From Azospirillum tabaci (lineage in GTDB: Bacteria; Pseudomonadota; Alphaproteobacteria; Azospirillales; Azospirillaceae), in the NCBI RefSeq assembly GCF_014596085.1, contig NZ_JACCJY010000001.1, positions 434,001 through 498,000 on the forward strand: a stretch of DNA of 64,000 bases, written 5' to 3'. Positions 1-12,481 of the stretch are shown here, piece after piece. A program made the position numbers and the translations under genes. The first letter of the stretch is position 1, and each line of letters begins with the position of its first letter. The notes below the pieces were generated by a model that made no database searches, was not told the DNA's origin, and saw nothing but the letters and a program-made list of their open reading frames with translations.

Positions 1-127
1 GGGTCAGGTGGTGGACCAGATCACCGTGATGGACCAGGAAGTCGGGGTGATCCCGCAGGTAGGCGCACACCTCCTCGGCGGTCGGCGCGTCCTTCCGGTG
101 GGGGGTGTGTCCCGGCTCCCGGCCCAT
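1..127 (-). CDS. DUF484 family protein, N-terminal fragment (cut by window edge)
   Basis: The visible 42 residues contain AEEVCAYLRDHPDFLVHHGD, which matches the conserved N-terminus of DUF484 proteins (an AYLRxHPDFL-type motif). The ATG (127-125) is preceded by GAGGA, which overlaps the fsa stop codon 10 bases upstream, so translation is probably coupled to fsa. DUF484 proteins carry a GAF-like fold and often sit beside xerC, but their role is poorly defined. The 3' part lies outside the window. The family call rests on a short motif and the neighbourhood. Confidence 0.72.
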   Translation of the reverse strand, partial: MGREPGHTPHRKDAPTAEEVCAYLRDHPDFLVHHGDLVHHLT

Positions 128-137
128 GCTGCTGTCC

Positions 138-794
138 TCAGAGGATGGACTGGCCGGTCTTCTGCCAGTCCGCCACGAACTGGGCCAGGCCCTTGTCGGT
201 CAGCGGGTGGTTGAAGAGCTGCTTCAGCACCGACGGCGGGGCGGTGACGACGTGGGCGCCCAGGCGGGCGGAGTCGACGATGTGGATCGGGTTGCGGATC
301 GAGGCAACCAGCACCTCGGTCTTGAAGTAATCGTAGTTGCTGTAAATCTCCACGATGTCGGCGATCAGGCCCATGCCGTCCTGCCCGATGTCGTCCAGCC
401 GGCCGACGAAGGGCGACACGAAGCTGGCGCCGGCCTTGGCGGCCAGGATCGCCTGGGCCGGGGAGAAGCACAGCGTGACGTTGACCATCGTCCCTTCGGA
501 GGACAGCGCCTTGCACGTCTTCAGGCCGGCCTGGGTCAGCGGAACCTTGACCGCGACGTTGTCGGCGATCTTGGCAAGCTTCTTTCCTTCCGCCAGCATG
601 GTCTCGAAGTCGGTGGACGCCACCTCGGCGCTGACCGGGCCGCTCACCACATCACAAATTTCGGCCACGAGGTCGAGGAAGCTGCGACCGGTCTTGGCGA
701 CGAGGGAGGGGTTGGTGGTAACACCGTCCAGCAGGCCGGTGTCGGCCAGATCGCGGATCTCGGCGATGTCGGCGGTGTCAACGAAGAACTTCAT
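138..794 (-). CDS. fsa: Fructose-6-phosphate aldolase / transaldolase-like protein
   Basis: The 218-residue protein has the short (about 215-220 residue) transaldolase/FSA architecture. It starts [16 protein letters not shown] and carries [11 protein letters not shown], the VAVKVPLT Schiff-base lysine segment and [14 protein letters not shown]. This class catalyses either fructose-6-phosphate cleavage or transaldolase transfer of dihydroxyacetone in the non-oxidative pentose phosphate pathway; sequence alone does not separate the two. It lies head to head with priA (88 bases between starts) and is followed 10 bases downstream by the DUF484 gene, probably in one operon. It is full length with no anomalies. 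Confidence 0.93.
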   Translation of the reverse strand: MKFFVDTADIAEIRDLADTGLLDGVTTNPSLVAKTGRSFLDLVAEICDVVSGPVSAEVASTDFETMLAEGKKLAKIADNVAVKVPLTQAGLKTCKALSSEGTMVNVTLCFSPAQAILAAKAGASFVSPFVGRLDDIGQDGMGLIADIVEIYSNYDYFKTEVLVASIRNPIHIVDSARLGAHVVTAPPSVLKQLFNHPLTDKGLAQFVADWQKTGQSIL

Positions 795-882
795 GACCAG
801 GAATCCATGCTTGCTGAGGAAGAGCGCGCCCTGTTGCCCGGGATTCGGTGCCCGGCGTCGCGGCCAGGGGGCACTTTAGCCG

Positions 883-3123
883 ATGCGTGAAAATTCCGCC
901 AGATCCGGGGGGCCGGCACAGGCCCTTCTGCCGGGCACCACGCTGCCGGACCCGGACCCGCGCGTCCGCGTGCTGCTGCCGCTGCCGCTGCGCGAGGCCT
1001 ACGACTACCGCGTGCCCGCCGGGATGACCCTCGTCCCCGGCGACTACGTGGAGGTTCCGCTTGGGCCGCGCCGCGTGCTCGGGGTGGTGTGGGGCGACGG
1101 CGCCGGAGTCGTGGAGGCCGCGCGGCTGAAGCCGGTGGTCCGCCGCTTCGACGTGCCGCCGATGCCCGAGGTCGAGCGCAAGTTCGTGGAGTGGGTCGCC
1201 GCCTACACCATGACGCCGCCGGGCCATGTGCTGCGCATGGCGATCAGCGTGCCGTCGGCGCTGGAGCCGGCGAAGGCCATGCTCGCCTACCTGCGCAAGC
1301 CGGACGCCGAGCCGCCCCCCGGCTTCAAGATGACCGACCCGCGGCGGCGCGTGCTGGCCCTGCTGGACGATGGCCCGCCGCGCACCCCGGCGGAGCTGGC
1401 GGAGGAGGCCGGCTGCGGCGTCACCGTGGTGCGCGGGCTGGCCGAGGCGGGGATGCTGGAGCCGGTGCTGCTCCAGCCGACCAAGCTCGGGCGGCCGGAC
1501 TGCCACCGCCCCGGCCCGACCTTGTCCGCCGACCAGGAGGCCGCGGCGGCCGACCTGCGCGCCCGCGTGGAATCCGGCGTCTATTCCACCGTGCTGCTCG
1601 ACGGGGTGACCGGCTCCGGCAAGACGGAGGTCTATTACGAGGCGATCGCCGCCGCCCTGAAGGCGGGCAAGCAGGCGCTGGTGCTGCTGCCCGAAATCGC
1701 CCTGTCGGCGCAGTGGCTGGAGCGCTTCGCCCGCCGCTTCGGCGCGCCGCCGGCGGAATGGCATTCCGAACTGACCGGGGCGCAGCGCCGCGACACCTGG
1801 AGGGCGGTGGCGAACGGCGAGGTGCCGGTGGTGGTCGGCGCCCGCTCCGCCCTGTTCCTGCCCTACAAGAATCTCGGCGTGATCATCATCGACGAGGAGC
1901 ACGACTCCGCCTACAAGCAGGAGGAGGGGTCGATCTACCACGCCCGCGACATGGCCGTCGCCCGGGCGCATCTCGGCGGCATCCCCACCGTGCTGGTCTC
2001 CGCCACGCCGTCGCTGGAGACCAAGGTCAACGCCGACAGCAACCGCTACGCCCGCATCGAGCTGCCGGGCCGCCACGGCGGCGCCGTGCTGCCCGATGTC
2101 GAGCTGGTGGATCTGCGCAAGGACCGGCCTCCGGCGCGTCATTGGCTCGCCCCCTCGCTGAAGAAGGCCATCGAGGAAACCCTGGCGGACAAGGAGCAGG
2201 TGATGCTGTTCCTCAACCGCCGCGGCTACGCCCCACTGACGCTGTGCCGGGCCTGCGGGCACCGGCTGCAATGCCCCAACTGCACGGCGTGGCTGGTCGA
2301 GCACCGGCTGGCCCGCAAGCTCCAGTGCCACCATTGCGGCCTGTCCCAGCCGCTGTCCCCGACCTGCCCGGAATGCGGCGAGGAGGGCACGCTGGCGGCC
2401 TGCGGTCCCGGCGTGGAGCGCATCGCCGAGGAGGTGGCGGAGCTGTTCCCCGACGCCCGCGCCGCCATCATGGCGTCGGACACGCTGTTCGGCCCCCGCG
2501 CCATCCAGGAGATGGTCCGCCGGATCGCCGACCACGAGCTGGACATCCTGATCGGCACCCAGGTGATGGCGAAGGGCCACCATTTCCCCATGCTGACCCT
2601 GGTGGGGGTGGTCGACGCCGATCTGGGGCTGGCCGGCGGCGATCTGCGGGCGGGGGAGCGGACCTACCAGCTCCTCCATCAGGTGGCCGGGCGCGCCGGG
2701 CGCGGCGAGCGGCCGGGCCGGGTGATGCTGCAGACCTACATGCCCGAGCATCCGGTGATGCAGGCGCTGGCCGCCGGGGACCGCGACGGCTTCTACCAGT
2801 TGGAGGCGGAGATGCGGCTGGAGGCCGGAATGCCGCCCTTCGGGCGTCTGGCCGCCCTGATCGTGTCGGGAGAGGACGCCGCGGCGGTGGAGAAGCTGTC
2901 CATCGCGCTGGGTCGCGCCGCGCCGCGCAGCGACACCGTCGCCGTGCTGGGTCCGGCCCCGGCGCCGCTGGCCCTGCTGCGGGGACGGCATCGGCGGCGC
3001 CTGCTGCTGAAGGCGCCGCGCACCGTCCAGGTGCAACCCCTGATCGCCCAGTGGCTGGAGCAGGTGGACATTCCGCCCAACGTGCGCGTGCAGGTGGACG
3101 TTGATCCCTACAGCTTCCTGTAG
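883..3123 (+). CDS. priA: Primosomal protein N', replication restart helicase PriA
   Basis: This 746-residue superfamily 2 helicase reloads the replisome at collapsed forks. In order it shows an N-terminal DNA-binding region ([16 protein letters not shown]), a Walker A motif GVTGSGKTE near residue 241, a DEEH box near residue 337, and a zinc region from about residue 450. The zinc region has paired cysteines (CRACG, CPNC, CHHC, CPEC) typical of PriA. The helicase C half includes [12 protein letters not shown] and QVAGRAGR. Length is normal for alphaproteobacterial PriA. No clear Shine-Dalgarno sequence precedes the ATG, so a start a few codons later is possible. Confidence 0.97.
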   Translation: MRENSARSGGPAQALLPGTTLPDPDPRVRVLLPLPLREAYDYRVPAGMTLVPGDYVEVPLGPRRVLGVVWGDGAGVVEAARLKPVVRRFDVPPMPEVERKFVEWVAAYTMTPPGHVLRMAISVPSALEPAKAMLAYLRKPDAEPPPGFKMTDPRRRVLALLDDGPPRTPAELAEEAGCGVTVVRGLAEAGMLEPVLLQPTKLGRPDCHRPGPTLSADQEAAAADLRARVESGVYSTVLLDGVTGSGKTEVYYEAIAAALKAGKQALVLLPEIALSAQWLERFARRFGAPPAEWHSELTGAQRRDTWRAVANGEVPVVVGARSALFLPYKNLGVIIIDEEHDSAYKQEEGSIYHARDMAVARAHLGGIPTVLVSATPSLETKVNADSNRYARIELPGRHGGAVLPDVELVDLRKDRPPARHWLAPSLKKAIEETLADKEQVMLFLNRRGYAPLTLCRACGHRLQCPNCTAWLVEHRLARKLQCHHCGLSQPLSPTCPECGEEGTLAACGPGVERIAEEVAELFPDARAAIMASDTLFGPRAIQEMVRRIADHELDILIGTQVMAKGHHFPMLTLVGVVDADLGLAGGDLRAGERTYQLLHQVAGRAGRGERPGRVMLQTYMPEHPVMQALAAGDRDGFYQLEAEMRLEAGMPPFGRLAALIVSGEDAAAVEKLSIALGRAAPRSDTVAVLGPAPAPLALLRGRHRRRLLLKAPRTVQVQPLIAQWLEQVDIPPNVRVQVDVDPYSFL

Positions 3124-3282
3124 AGATGCGGTGCCCGTTAAGAAACGTCGGACTCCTGTAAAGGGGGGCTGCGACTGATTGTCTCTGCGCGCTCCGCAAG
3201 GCACCTGTGACGTTTGGTCCGTTGCGGCCGGCGGGTCATGGTATTACCAGAGTATGGAAGTCATCTTTCGCCGAGCGATCTC

Positions 3283-3786
3283 ATGTCCAGGCTGCGCGGT
3301 CGTTTCCACCTCCACACCTTGCTGACGGTTCTTCCGGTTCTCGCCTTGCTGGCGATCATCGCGCTGGCGGCGGGCGTGCCCGCCCAGACCCGCGGAACGG
3401 AATCGGACGCCAAGGCGCTGCTCGACAAGACCAGCGGCTATCTGCGTCAGCACGGCGCGGACGCCGCACCGGACGCCTTCGCCCAGCGGGACGGCGCGCT
3501 GATCGACCGCGACCTCTACCCGATGCTCATCGACCGCGACGGCGTGATGGTGGCCCACGGCTGGACGCCGTCGCTGAACGGCGTGAATCTCAAGGACCTG
3601 AAGGACGTCGACGGCAAGCCCTTCATCCAGGAGGCGCTGGACATCGTGGCGGAGCGGGACTCCGGCGCCGTCAGCTACAAATGGACGGACCCGCTGTCCG
3701 GCCAGATCGCGCCGAAGACGATGATCGTGCGCCGCATCGTTCTGGGGGGCGAGCCCTATCTGCTGTCGGTCGGCGTGTATCGCTGA
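3283..3786 (+). CDS. Cache-domain protein, membrane-anchored or secreted
   Basis: The 167-residue protein has one N-terminal hydrophobic segment (TLLTVLPVLALLAIIALAAG) that can act as a signal anchor. A single Cache-2-like sensor domain follows; DLYPMLIDRDGVMVAHGW, a GKPFIQEALDI helix and a strand ending YLLSVGVYR are typical of Cache domains in chemoreceptors and histidine kinases. No output domain is attached, so it may act as a free-standing periplasmic sensor or binding protein. The ATG at 3283 is chosen because upstream in-frame residues do not look like protein. An in-frame ATG at 3214 would add 23 residues. Its ligand is unknown. Confidence 0.75.
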   Translation: MSRLRGRFHLHTLLTVLPVLALLAIIALAAGVPAQTRGTESDAKALLDKTSGYLRQHGADAAPDAFAQRDGALIDRDLYPMLIDRDGVMVAHGWTPSLNGVNLKDLKDVDGKPFIQEALDIVAERDSGAVSYKWTDPLSGQIAPKTMIVRRIVLGGEPYLLSVGVYR

Positions 3787-3862
3787 CCGGAGCCGCTGAG
3801 GGGACGCATTGACCGGTCGCAGGACGGCCGAATCGGACTTTTCCGGAGGGTGAAAAAGACGT

Positions 3863-4186
3863 TCAGAGCACCGATACGGACCGGTCGTTCCGCGGGCGGG
3901 GGCGCCAGATCGACAGGCATTCGGCGGCGCTGCCTCCCGACCCGATGCCGTACCAGCCGGAGCGGTCGTTGAAGGACAGGCTGTAGCGCCCGCGCCCGTC
4001 GCGCTCGAACCGGAAGACGGGACGGTCCACGCCGGGCAGAAGAACGAGGAGCCGGTCATGCTCCCGGCCTGTTTCGCGGATGACCCCGGCCCAATGGCCA
4101 AGGCGCAGCTTCGGCTCGGCCACCGCCTCGAATTCGTTGAGGTCGGCGGGGGTGAAGCGGGCGCAGGAAAAGGCGACGACGGTCAT
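3863..4186 (-). CDS. Hypothetical protein, 107 aa, converging on the Cache gene
   Basis: I do not recognise this protein. It is soluble, has no signal peptide, and begins MTVVAFSCARFTPADLNEFE. The middle looks like beta strands (RLLVLLPGVDRPVFRFERDG, RYSLSFNDRSGWYGIG) and the tail is basic. Coding support comes from codon-biased composition and lack of any competing frame. A CtrA-like TTAA-N7-TTAA box lies 58 bases upstream of the start, which suggests a cell-cycle or motility-linked promoter. It converges on the Cache-domain gene with a 76-base gap. Confidence 0.55.
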   Translation of the reverse strand: MTVVAFSCARFTPADLNEFEAVAEPKLRLGHWAGVIRETGREHDRLLVLLPGVDRPVFRFERDGRGRYSLSFNDRSGWYGIGSGGSAAECLSIWRPRPRNDRSVSVL

Positions 4187-4600
4187 GATTGGCCTGGGTT
4201 TGTCCTGTCAGACGGGCTGTGGGGCGACCGTGCGCGTGAATGGTTAAACGGGTGTTAAACAGGGCGTTAGGTCACAGTCTGGTCCCTGGACCACCGCGGA
4301 ACGGGACCCGGAAACATGGACCTTGAAGAGGGCCGGACCTTCGGATGGAGAGGTGATCCGCTGCGGTTGTGAAGTGGTATGCCCATTTCCAGCCCCTGCC
4401 GCCAAGAACGGACCCCACGCCGCAGGGGCGCAAAACGCCGCACGCAAGCCGCGTGCAAATTGTCCAGACCCCGTTGCGCAGGGCCTAATCCTGTGATATT
4501 GGACCGCTCGCTTTCGCGGGCTGGGCCACCGCGATGTGGGTTTTGCCCTATTTAAGGCCCTGAAAATTCACCGTCTACCGAACTCAATTCGAGGGATCAG
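4187..4600 (+). other. Intergenic region carrying the presumed atp operon promoter
   Basis: This 414-base gap holds the CtrA-like box at 4244-4258 and otherwise no gene I can support. Near the atpH end is a possible sigma-70 element: TTGCGC at 4474-4479 and GATATT at 4495-4500, with a 15-base spacer that is shorter than ideal. The last 40 bases are AT-richer than the surroundings. GAGG at 4591-4594 is the Shine-Dalgarno for the GTG start of atpH. Short open frames here lack ribosome binding sites and coding character. Confidence 0.4.
4244..4258. promoter_or_regulatory. CtrA-like binding box TTAA-N7-TTAA
   Basis: TTAA at 4244-4247 and TTAA at 4255-4258 are separated by exactly seven bases; both sit inside a direct repeat GTTAAAC with an 11-base period. 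This matches the alphaproteobacterial CtrA full-site consensus. It lies 58 bases upstream of the minus-strand hypothetical gene and about 340 bases before atpH, so the former is the likelier target. AT-rich 15-mers of this form are rare in such GC-rich DNA, but binding is not shown. Confidence 0.5.
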
Positions 4601-5169
4601 GTGGCAATCGAAGGTACAGGCGTTTCCGAACTCGCTACGCGCTACTCCATCGCGCTGTTCGAGCTTGCGGACGAGAACAAAGCGTTGGATCAGGTCGCGA
4701 GCGATCTGGTTGCGCTGAAGCAAATCCTGGCTGAGAGCGCCGACCTTCGCCGCCTCGTCCGCAGTCCCGTGATCAGCCGCGCCGACCAAGGCCGGGCGAT
4801 GGCCGCGGTTCTGGACCGCGCCGAAGTGTCCGATCTGACCAAGCGCTTCATCGGGCTGGTGGCCAAGAACCGCCGCCTGTTCGCGCTGGAAGGCATGATC
4901 GAAGGCTATCTCGCCGAACTGGCCCGCCGTCGTGGCGAAGTGACCGCCCAGGTCACCTCCGCCCAGCCGCTGAGCGACGCTCAGCTGGCCGCGGTCACCG
5001 ACGCGCTGAAGGCGTCGATCGGCTCCAAGGTGTTGGTCAACACCTCGGTCGATCCCGCGCTGATCGGGGGCATGATCGTTAAGTTCGGCTCGCGCATGGT
5101 CGACACCTCGGTGCGCACGAAGCTGAACAAATTGCAACTCGCCATGAAGGCCTCAGGGGGATCAGTCTG

Positions 5170-5170
<1 letters not shown>
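4601..5170 (+). CDS. atpH: F1-ATP synthase delta subunit
   Basis: This 189-residue subunit joins F1 to the Fo stator. It matches the OSCP/delta family: an N-terminal helical bundle ([14 protein letters not shown]) and the C-terminal signature region containing [23 protein letters not shown] is the start codon, preceded by GAGG. Its TGA overlaps the atpA ATG (TGATG), which indicates translational coupling. As is common in alphaproteobacteria, the operon has only F1 genes; the Fo genes atpB, atpE and atpF are not in this window. Confidence 0.97.
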
Positions 5171-6699
<1,529 letters not shown>

Positions 6700-6705
6700 T
6701 CGACG

Positions 6706-6730
6706 GCGGGGGCGGTTCGGCCGCCCCCGC
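6706..6730 (+). terminator. Hairpin between atpA and atpG
   Basis: A perfect 10-bp stem (GCGGGGGCGG / CCGCCCCCGC) with a five-base TTCGG loop lies 7 bases after the atpA stop codon. Only three T residues follow, so it is more likely a partial terminator, pause site or mRNA-stability element than a full intrinsic terminator. It could lower atpG expression relative to atpA. Confidence 0.6.
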
Positions 6731-6769
6731 TTTCCTACCGATCGACCCCGAGCGGAATGAAGGGCCGGC

Positions 6770-7660
6770 ATGCCAAGCCTTAAGGACCTAAAAAACCGGA
6801 TCGCCAGCGTCCAGTCGACGCGCAAGATCACCTCGGCGATGAAGATGGTCGCCGCTTCCAAGCTCCGCCGTGCGCAGGAGCAGGCGGAAGCCGGTCGTCC
6901 CTACGCCGAGCGCATGGGCCGCATGCTGGCCTCTCTCGCGGCCAACGTGCAGGACTCGGGCAACGGCCCGAAGCTGATGACGGGCACCGGTTCCGACCAG
7001 GTGCACCTCCTCATCATCATCAGCTCCGACCGCGGCCTGTGCGGCGCCTTCAACGGCTCCATCGTCCGTGAGTCCCGCCGCCAGATCCAGCGCCTCCTGT
7101 CGGAAGGCAAGACGGTCAAGCTGCTCACCGTCGGCCGCAAGGCCCGCGACCAGCTGCGCCGCGAGTACGGCTCGCTGATCGTCGAGACCTACGAGGATGT
7201 GGGCCGCCGCAAGCTGTCCTTCGCCGACGCCGACGTGATCGCCCAGAAGGTGCTGTCGCTGTACGAGGCCGGCGAGTTCGACGTCTGCTCGGTGATCTTC
7301 AACAAGTTCAAGTCGGCGATCGCCCAGATCGTGACCGTCCAGCAGCTCGTTCCCTTCGCCGTCGAGGCGCAGGCGGACGAGGAGGCGGCCGGCACCGAGG
7401 TCAAGGCGGTCTACGAGTTCGAGCCTGACGAGGAGCAGATCCTCGCCGAACTGCTGCCGCGCAACCTGTCGATCCAGGTCTACCGGGCTCTCCTGGAGAG
7501 CGCCGCGTCCGAGCAGGGCGCCCGCATGACCGCGATGGACAACGCGACGCGCAACGCCGGCGACATGATCAACAAGCTGACGATCACCTACAACCGCACG
7601 CGCCAGGCCTACATCACCAAGGAGCTGATCGAGATCATCTCCGGCGCCGAGGCGGTTTAA
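6770..7660 (+). CDS. atpG: F1-ATP synthase gamma subunit
   Basis: The 296-residue central-stalk subunit couples rotation of the c-ring to catalysis. The N-terminal helix ([20 protein letters not shown]) and C-terminal helix ([20 protein letters not shown]) form the coiled-coil shaft. The Rossmann-like middle carries [11 protein letters not shown]. Length is normal. It sits 70 bases after atpA, across a hairpin, and 69 bases before atpD. Confidence 0.98.
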   Translation: MPSLKDLKNRIASVQSTRKITSAMKMVAASKLRRAQEQAEAGRPYAERMGRMLASLAANVQDSGNGPKLMTGTGSDQVHLLIIISSDRGLCGAFNGSIVRESRRQIQRLLSEGKTVKLLTVGRKARDQLRREYGSLIVETYEDVGRRKLSFADADVIAQKVLSLYEAGEFDVCSVIFNKFKSAIAQIVTVQQLVPFAVEAQADEEAAGTEVKAVYEFEPDEEQILAELLPRNLSIQVYRALLESAASEQGARMTAMDNATRNAGDMINKLTITYNRTRQAYITKELIEIISGAEAV

Positions 7661-9169
<1,509 letters not shown>

Positions 9170-9200
9170 TAAGGGTCGGCTGAGGTTCGGTAACGAGGCT

Positions 9201-9234
9201 AACCCTCTCCTTCGCCCGCGCGGGGGAGGGGGTT
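9201..9234 (+). terminator. Hairpin between atpD and atpC
   Basis: AACCCTCTCC at 9201-9210 pairs with GGAGGGGGTT at 9225-9234 (one G-U pair), and the loop contains an inner CCCG/CGGG stem. No long T tract follows, so read-through into atpC is expected. This is the second hairpin inside the atp operon and may set epsilon-subunit level. Confidence 0.5.
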
Positions 9235-9259
9235 CTTATGAAGAGGCACCAGGAAACCC

Positions 9260-9673
9260 ATGGCCGATAAAGTCGAATTCGAGCTGGTCTCTCCGGAGAA
9301 GCTGCTGACCTCGCAGCCCGTCGACATGGTCGTGGTGCCGGGTTCGGAAGGTGACTTCGGCGTCCTCGCCGGCCACTCGCCGATGATTTCGACCGTCCGT
9401 CCGGGCGTGATCGACGTCTACGAGGCCGACCGCGTGGTCGACCGGGTGTTCGTCGCCGGCGGCTTCGCCGAGGTGACCGAGACCCGCTGCACCGTCCTGG
9501 CCGAGGAGGCCATCGCGGTCGCCGAGATCGACCGCGCCAAGGTCGAGCAGGAGATCCGCGACCTGGGCGAGGATCTGGAAGACGCCAAGACCGACGACGA
9601 GAAGGCCCGTGTGGAGGCGAAGATCGCCGTCGCCCGCGCCAAGCTCGACGCGACCGGCGCGACCACGCACTGA
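9260..9673 (+). CDS. atpC: F1-ATP synthase epsilon subunit
   Basis: The 137-residue regulatory subunit has the N-terminal beta sandwich (KVEFELVSPEKLLTSQPVDM, GDFGVLAGHSPM). The C-terminal helical hairpin contains ARVEAKIAVARAKLDA. It inhibits ATP hydrolysis in the extended state. It is the last gene of the atp operon; an imperfect GC-rich hairpin (about 9679-9716) and then a strong terminator follow. Confidence 0.97.
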   Translation: MADKVEFELVSPEKLLTSQPVDMVVVPGSEGDFGVLAGHSPMISTVRPGVIDVYEADRVVDRVFVAGGFAEVTETRCTVLAEEAIAVAEIDRAKVEQEIRDLGEDLEDAKTDDEKARVEAKIAVARAKLDATGATTH

Positions 9674-9763
9674 CACCGGGGCCGGCCCGGCGGCGAACGC
9701 CGGCTGGGCCGTTTCCGTTGCATTGCGCCATCGCAGCCATACATAGTATCCCCCAGGGGATCG

Positions 9764-9802
9764 AACGCCTCCCGGCCCGTCCGTCGAGGCGTTTTTGTTT
9801 TT
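9764..9802 (+). terminator. Rho-independent terminator of the atp operon
   Basis: AACGCCTC (9764-9771) pairs perfectly with GAGGCGTT (9786-9793) and is followed by TTTTTGTTTTT. This is the clearest intrinsic terminator in the region. It ends atpHAGDC transcripts and separates them from the ferritin-like gene. It also argues against any start for that gene upstream of about 9803. Confidence 0.88.
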
Positions 9803-9870
9803 ATCGTCCTATTCTCCGTCAGAGCGTGGAACAACCGGCCCGGAACGGCGGCCAGCAGCGGGAGTGGAGT

Positions 9871-10689
9871 GTGGCGTTGCACTGGAAATACGAAGAGCTT
9901 CCCTGGGATCAGTTGGACCACAGCAAGGTCGATCCCGATCTCGTCCCGCTCATCAAGGCGGCGGCCCTGGTGGAGTTCAACGCCGACGATTACACGGCCT
10001 ATCTCTGCAACGTCTTCCACGACGACCCCGAGTTCCAGGAGGTCGCGCACGGCTGGGCGGTCGAGGAGGTCCAGCATGGCCGCGCGCTCGGCAAATGGGC
10101 GGAGCTGGTCGATCCGACCTTCGACTTCGACCGGGCCGTCGAGCGCTTCCGCGCCGGCTACAAGGTGCCGATCGACCTCAACGCCTCGGTCCGCGGCTCG
10201 CGCACCGGCGAGATGATCGCCCGCTGCATGGTCGAGACCGGCACCAGCAGCTACTACGCGGCCATCGGCGATTCGACGGACGAACCGGTCCTCAAGCTGA
10301 TCTGCAAGAACATCGCCGCCGACGAGCTGCGCCACTTCAAGCTCTTCTACACCTACACGAAGAAGTACCTGGAGCTGGAGCAGCTCAACAAGTTCCAGCG
10401 GCTCAAGGTGGCGCTGTCGCGCATCGGCGAGTCGGAGGACGACGAGCTGGCTTACGCCTATTACGCGGCCAACGCGCCGGAGGGCGAGGCCTACGCGCAC
10501 AAGACCTACAATCAGGCCTACATGCGCCGTGCCTATGGCCGCTACCGGCCCAAGCACGTGGACCGCGCGGTGGCGATGGTGTTCAAGGCCTGCGGGCTGA
10601 AGCCGCACACCCGCTTCTACAGCGTCGCCGCCCGCGGTGCCTGGTGGCTGATCGAAAGCCGCGCCAAGCGGCTGGCCAAGGTCGCCTAA
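9871..10689 (+). CDS. Ferritin-like diiron-domain protein
   Basis: The 272-residue helical protein carries two metal-binding signatures of the ferritin-like/acyl-ACP-desaturase-like fold: EEVQHGRALGKW in the first half and AADELRHFKLFYTY in the second. Upstream acidic residues could complete a diiron site. Members act as oxidases, oxygenases or desaturases; the substrate here is unknown. I chose GTG at 9871 because GGAG precedes it and because longer frames would run through the atp terminator. It lies alone between atp and the convergent rppH, with a hairpin at the junction. Confidence 0.75.
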   Translation: MALHWKYEELPWDQLDHSKVDPDLVPLIKAAALVEFNADDYTAYLCNVFHDDPEFQEVAHGWAVEEVQHGRALGKWAELVDPTFDFDRAVERFRAGYKVPIDLNASVRGSRTGEMIARCMVETGTSSYYAAIGDSTDEPVLKLICKNIAADELRHFKLFYTYTKKYLELEQLNKFQRLKVALSRIGESEDDELAYAYYAANAPEGEAYAHKTYNQAYMRRAYGRYRPKHVDRAVAMVFKACGLKPHTRFYSVAARGAWWLIESRAKRLAKVA

Positions 10690-10700
10690 GCAGACCGGAC

Positions 10701-10723
10701 GCGGCGGGGATCAGCCCCGCCGC
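10701..10723. terminator. Hairpin at the convergent junction with rppH
   Basis: GCGGCGGGG (10701-10709) pairs with CCCCGCCGC (10715-10723) around a five-base loop. The hairpin overlaps the last codons of rppH and lies 12 bases after the ferritin-like gene. No T tract is present on either strand. It may act as a bidirectional transcription barrier or a 3' end stabiliser. Confidence 0.45.
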
Positions 10724-11208
10724 AGCCCCGTGATCACCGGGGCGAATTCCGCCAGCACCGACTCGTAGACCGGGCGCTTGAACGGCACGATCAGGTCGGG
10801 CAGATCATCGGCATCGACCCATTTCCAGGCGTCGAACTCGGGATGCTCGGTGGCAAGGTCGATGTCGGAGTCCGTGCCGGTGAAGCGGGCGGCCAGCCAG
10901 ACCTGCTCCTGGCCGCGCCAACGGCCCTTCCAGACCTTGCCCAGCAGATGGTCGGGCAAGTCGTAGCGCAGCTTCTCCACGGTCTCTCCGAGGATTTCGG
11001 CCTTGTCGGTGCCGATCTCCTCCTTCAGCTCGCGCAGGGCGGCCTCATGCACGCTCTCGCCCTCGTCGATGCCGCCCTGGGGCATCTGCCAGGCGTCTTT
11101 GCTGTCGCAGCGCCGGGCCACGAAGACCTGCCCGCGGTCGTTCAGCAGCATCACCCCGACGCAGGGGCGGTAGGGGAGGGACTCGCGGTCGATGACCTTC
11201 TTGCTCAT
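10711..11208 (-). CDS. rppH: RNA pyrophosphohydrolase (Nudix)
   Basis: The 165-residue Nudix enzyme removes pyrophosphate from 5'-triphosphate mRNA and so primes decay. It starts with [21 protein letters not shown]. The Nudix box follows as [23 protein letters not shown], with REL and EE metal ligands. WQMPQGGI is typical of RppH. It begins 5 bases after the deacetylase stop codon and ends the minus-strand envelope operon. Confidence 0.93.
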   Translation of the reverse strand: MSKKVIDRESLPYRPCVGVMLLNDRGQVFVARRCDSKDAWQMPQGGIDEGESVHEAALRELKEEIGTDKAEILGETVEKLRYDLPDHLLGKVWKGRWRGQEQVWLAARFTGTDSDIDLATEHPEFDAWKWVDADDLPDLIVPFKRPVYESVLAEFAPVITGLRRG

Positions 11209-11213
11209 GCGCC

Positions 11214-12464
11214 TTATTGCTTCTGCATGTTGGCCACGGCGGAGACCGGCACGATGGCGATGCCACGGTCGGCCAGCCCGGTGAGCCACAGGTTGATCCG
11301 TTCGATGGTGCTGGGGTAGGGCGCGCCGACGCCCACCGCGGCGCCGTTGGCCTTGGCGATGGCCTCCAGCTCGGCGAGCTGGTCGTCGATGGCGCCGCGC
11401 GACAGGTCGCGGTCGATCACCCGGTCGGCGAAGGCCCGCGGCACGCCCGCCTGCCCCGCCAGGGTGCCGGCGACGCTGCGCGGGTTGGCGCGGGCGTCGA
11501 GCACCATCAGGCCGCGCGCCTTCATCGCCGCGATGACCGGGTTCACCGCGTCGGGGCTGGCGGTGAACTTGCTGCCCGTGGTGCTGGTGATGCCGACATA
11601 GCCGACCGCCTTGCCCAGCGACCATTCCAGCCGCTCCATGTTGCGCTCCGGCGCCAGCATGGTGAGAAGGGCGTTGGGGCCGGGATCGTTGCGCGGGTAG
11701 TCCTGCGGTTCCATGGGGACGGAGAGCATCACCTCGTGCCCCTTGCCGCGGGCGCGCTCGACCCAGTTGTCCAGCCGCTCGGCGTAGGGGACGAAGGCCA
11801 GCGTGATCGTCGGCGGCAGCTTCTGCAGGGCGTTGCCGGTGGTCACGCCGGAGATGCCCATCTCGGCCAACACGATGGCGATGCGCGGCCGGCGGTCGGC
11901 GGCGGGGAAGGGGCGGGCGTAGACCTGCCAGGGCTTGCGCCCGTCCTCGGCGATGCGCGGCAGCGGGCCGTTGCGCGAATCCTCCACCAAGCCTGGGACC
12001 GGCGCCGGCGTCAGGGTGACCGGCTCGTTCACGGCCACGGCGAGCGGCGGCGGAGGCGGTGCGACAGCGGCGGGGGGCGGAGCCATCGCCGGAGCGGGAG
12101 CCGGAGGGACCGGCTGGACGGGAACGGGCCCCCCCGCGGCGGGCGGGGCCGCCGCCGGCGCCGGCGCCTGCGCGCCCTTCACCGCCACCTCGACGCGGGG
12201 AATGGCGGCCTGCCACGCCTCGGTCGTGTGCTCTCCGTTCATCGCCAGCCAGCCGCCCAGCCCACCCAGCCCGAGGGCCAGCACGGCGTAGGCGCCGAGC
12301 AGCCTCTTGGCGAGGGGCGACAGCGGGCGGCGCTCCTTGCGTGCGCGTGGAGTGTCGTCCGAATCGCCGCCGGACTTTCGGCGCCGGAGGCGCGCCAGCA
12401 GGCCGGGTCCGGAACGTTCCCGTTTCGCGGGCTTCAGGCGGCCCAGCAGGGCGGCAGCGTTCAC
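11214..12464 (-). CDS. Divergent polysaccharide deacetylase family protein
   Basis: The 416-residue protein has a basic N-terminus, one transmembrane helix ([20 protein letters not shown], near residues 55-75) and a long Ala/Pro-rich linker to about residue 190. A periplasmic NodB-like barrel follows, including [33 protein letters not shown] and [14 protein letters not shown]. This matches the YibQ/DUF610-type divergent deacetylase family, usually beside envC and ctpA, whose substrate is not established. A cell-envelope role is inferred from context. Confidence 0.88.
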   Translation of the reverse strand: MNAAALLGRLKPAKRERSGPGLLARLRRRKSGGDSDDTPRARKERRPLSPLAKRLLGAYAVLALGLGGLGGWLAMNGEHTTEAWQAAIPRVEVAVKGAQAPAPAAAPPAAGGPVPVQPVPPAPAPAMAPPPAAVAPPPPPLAVAVNEPVTLTPAPVPGLVEDSRNGPLPRIAEDGRKPWQVYARPFPAADRRPRIAIVLAEMGISGVTTGNALQKLPPTITLAFVPYAERLDNWVERARGKGHEVMLSVPMEPQDYPRNDPGPNALLTMLAPERNMERLEWSLGKAVGYVGITSTTGSKFTASPDAVNPVIAAMKARGLMVLDARANPRSVAGTLAGQAGVPRAFADRVIDRDLSRGAIDDQLAELEAIAKANGAAVGVGAPYPSTIERINLWLTGLADRGIAIVPVSAVANMQKQ

Positions 12465-12481
12465 GGACCCGTTCCCTTCCC

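Noticed and set aside
778-3204. Very long antisense open frame across priA (and similar ones elsewhere)
   Set aside because: Explained by high GC and third-position bias; priA on the plus strand has all the conserved motifs.
4267-4458. Minus-strand open frames between the hypothetical gene and atpH
   Set aside because: No ribosome binding sites and no protein-like features; more likely non-coding promoter region.
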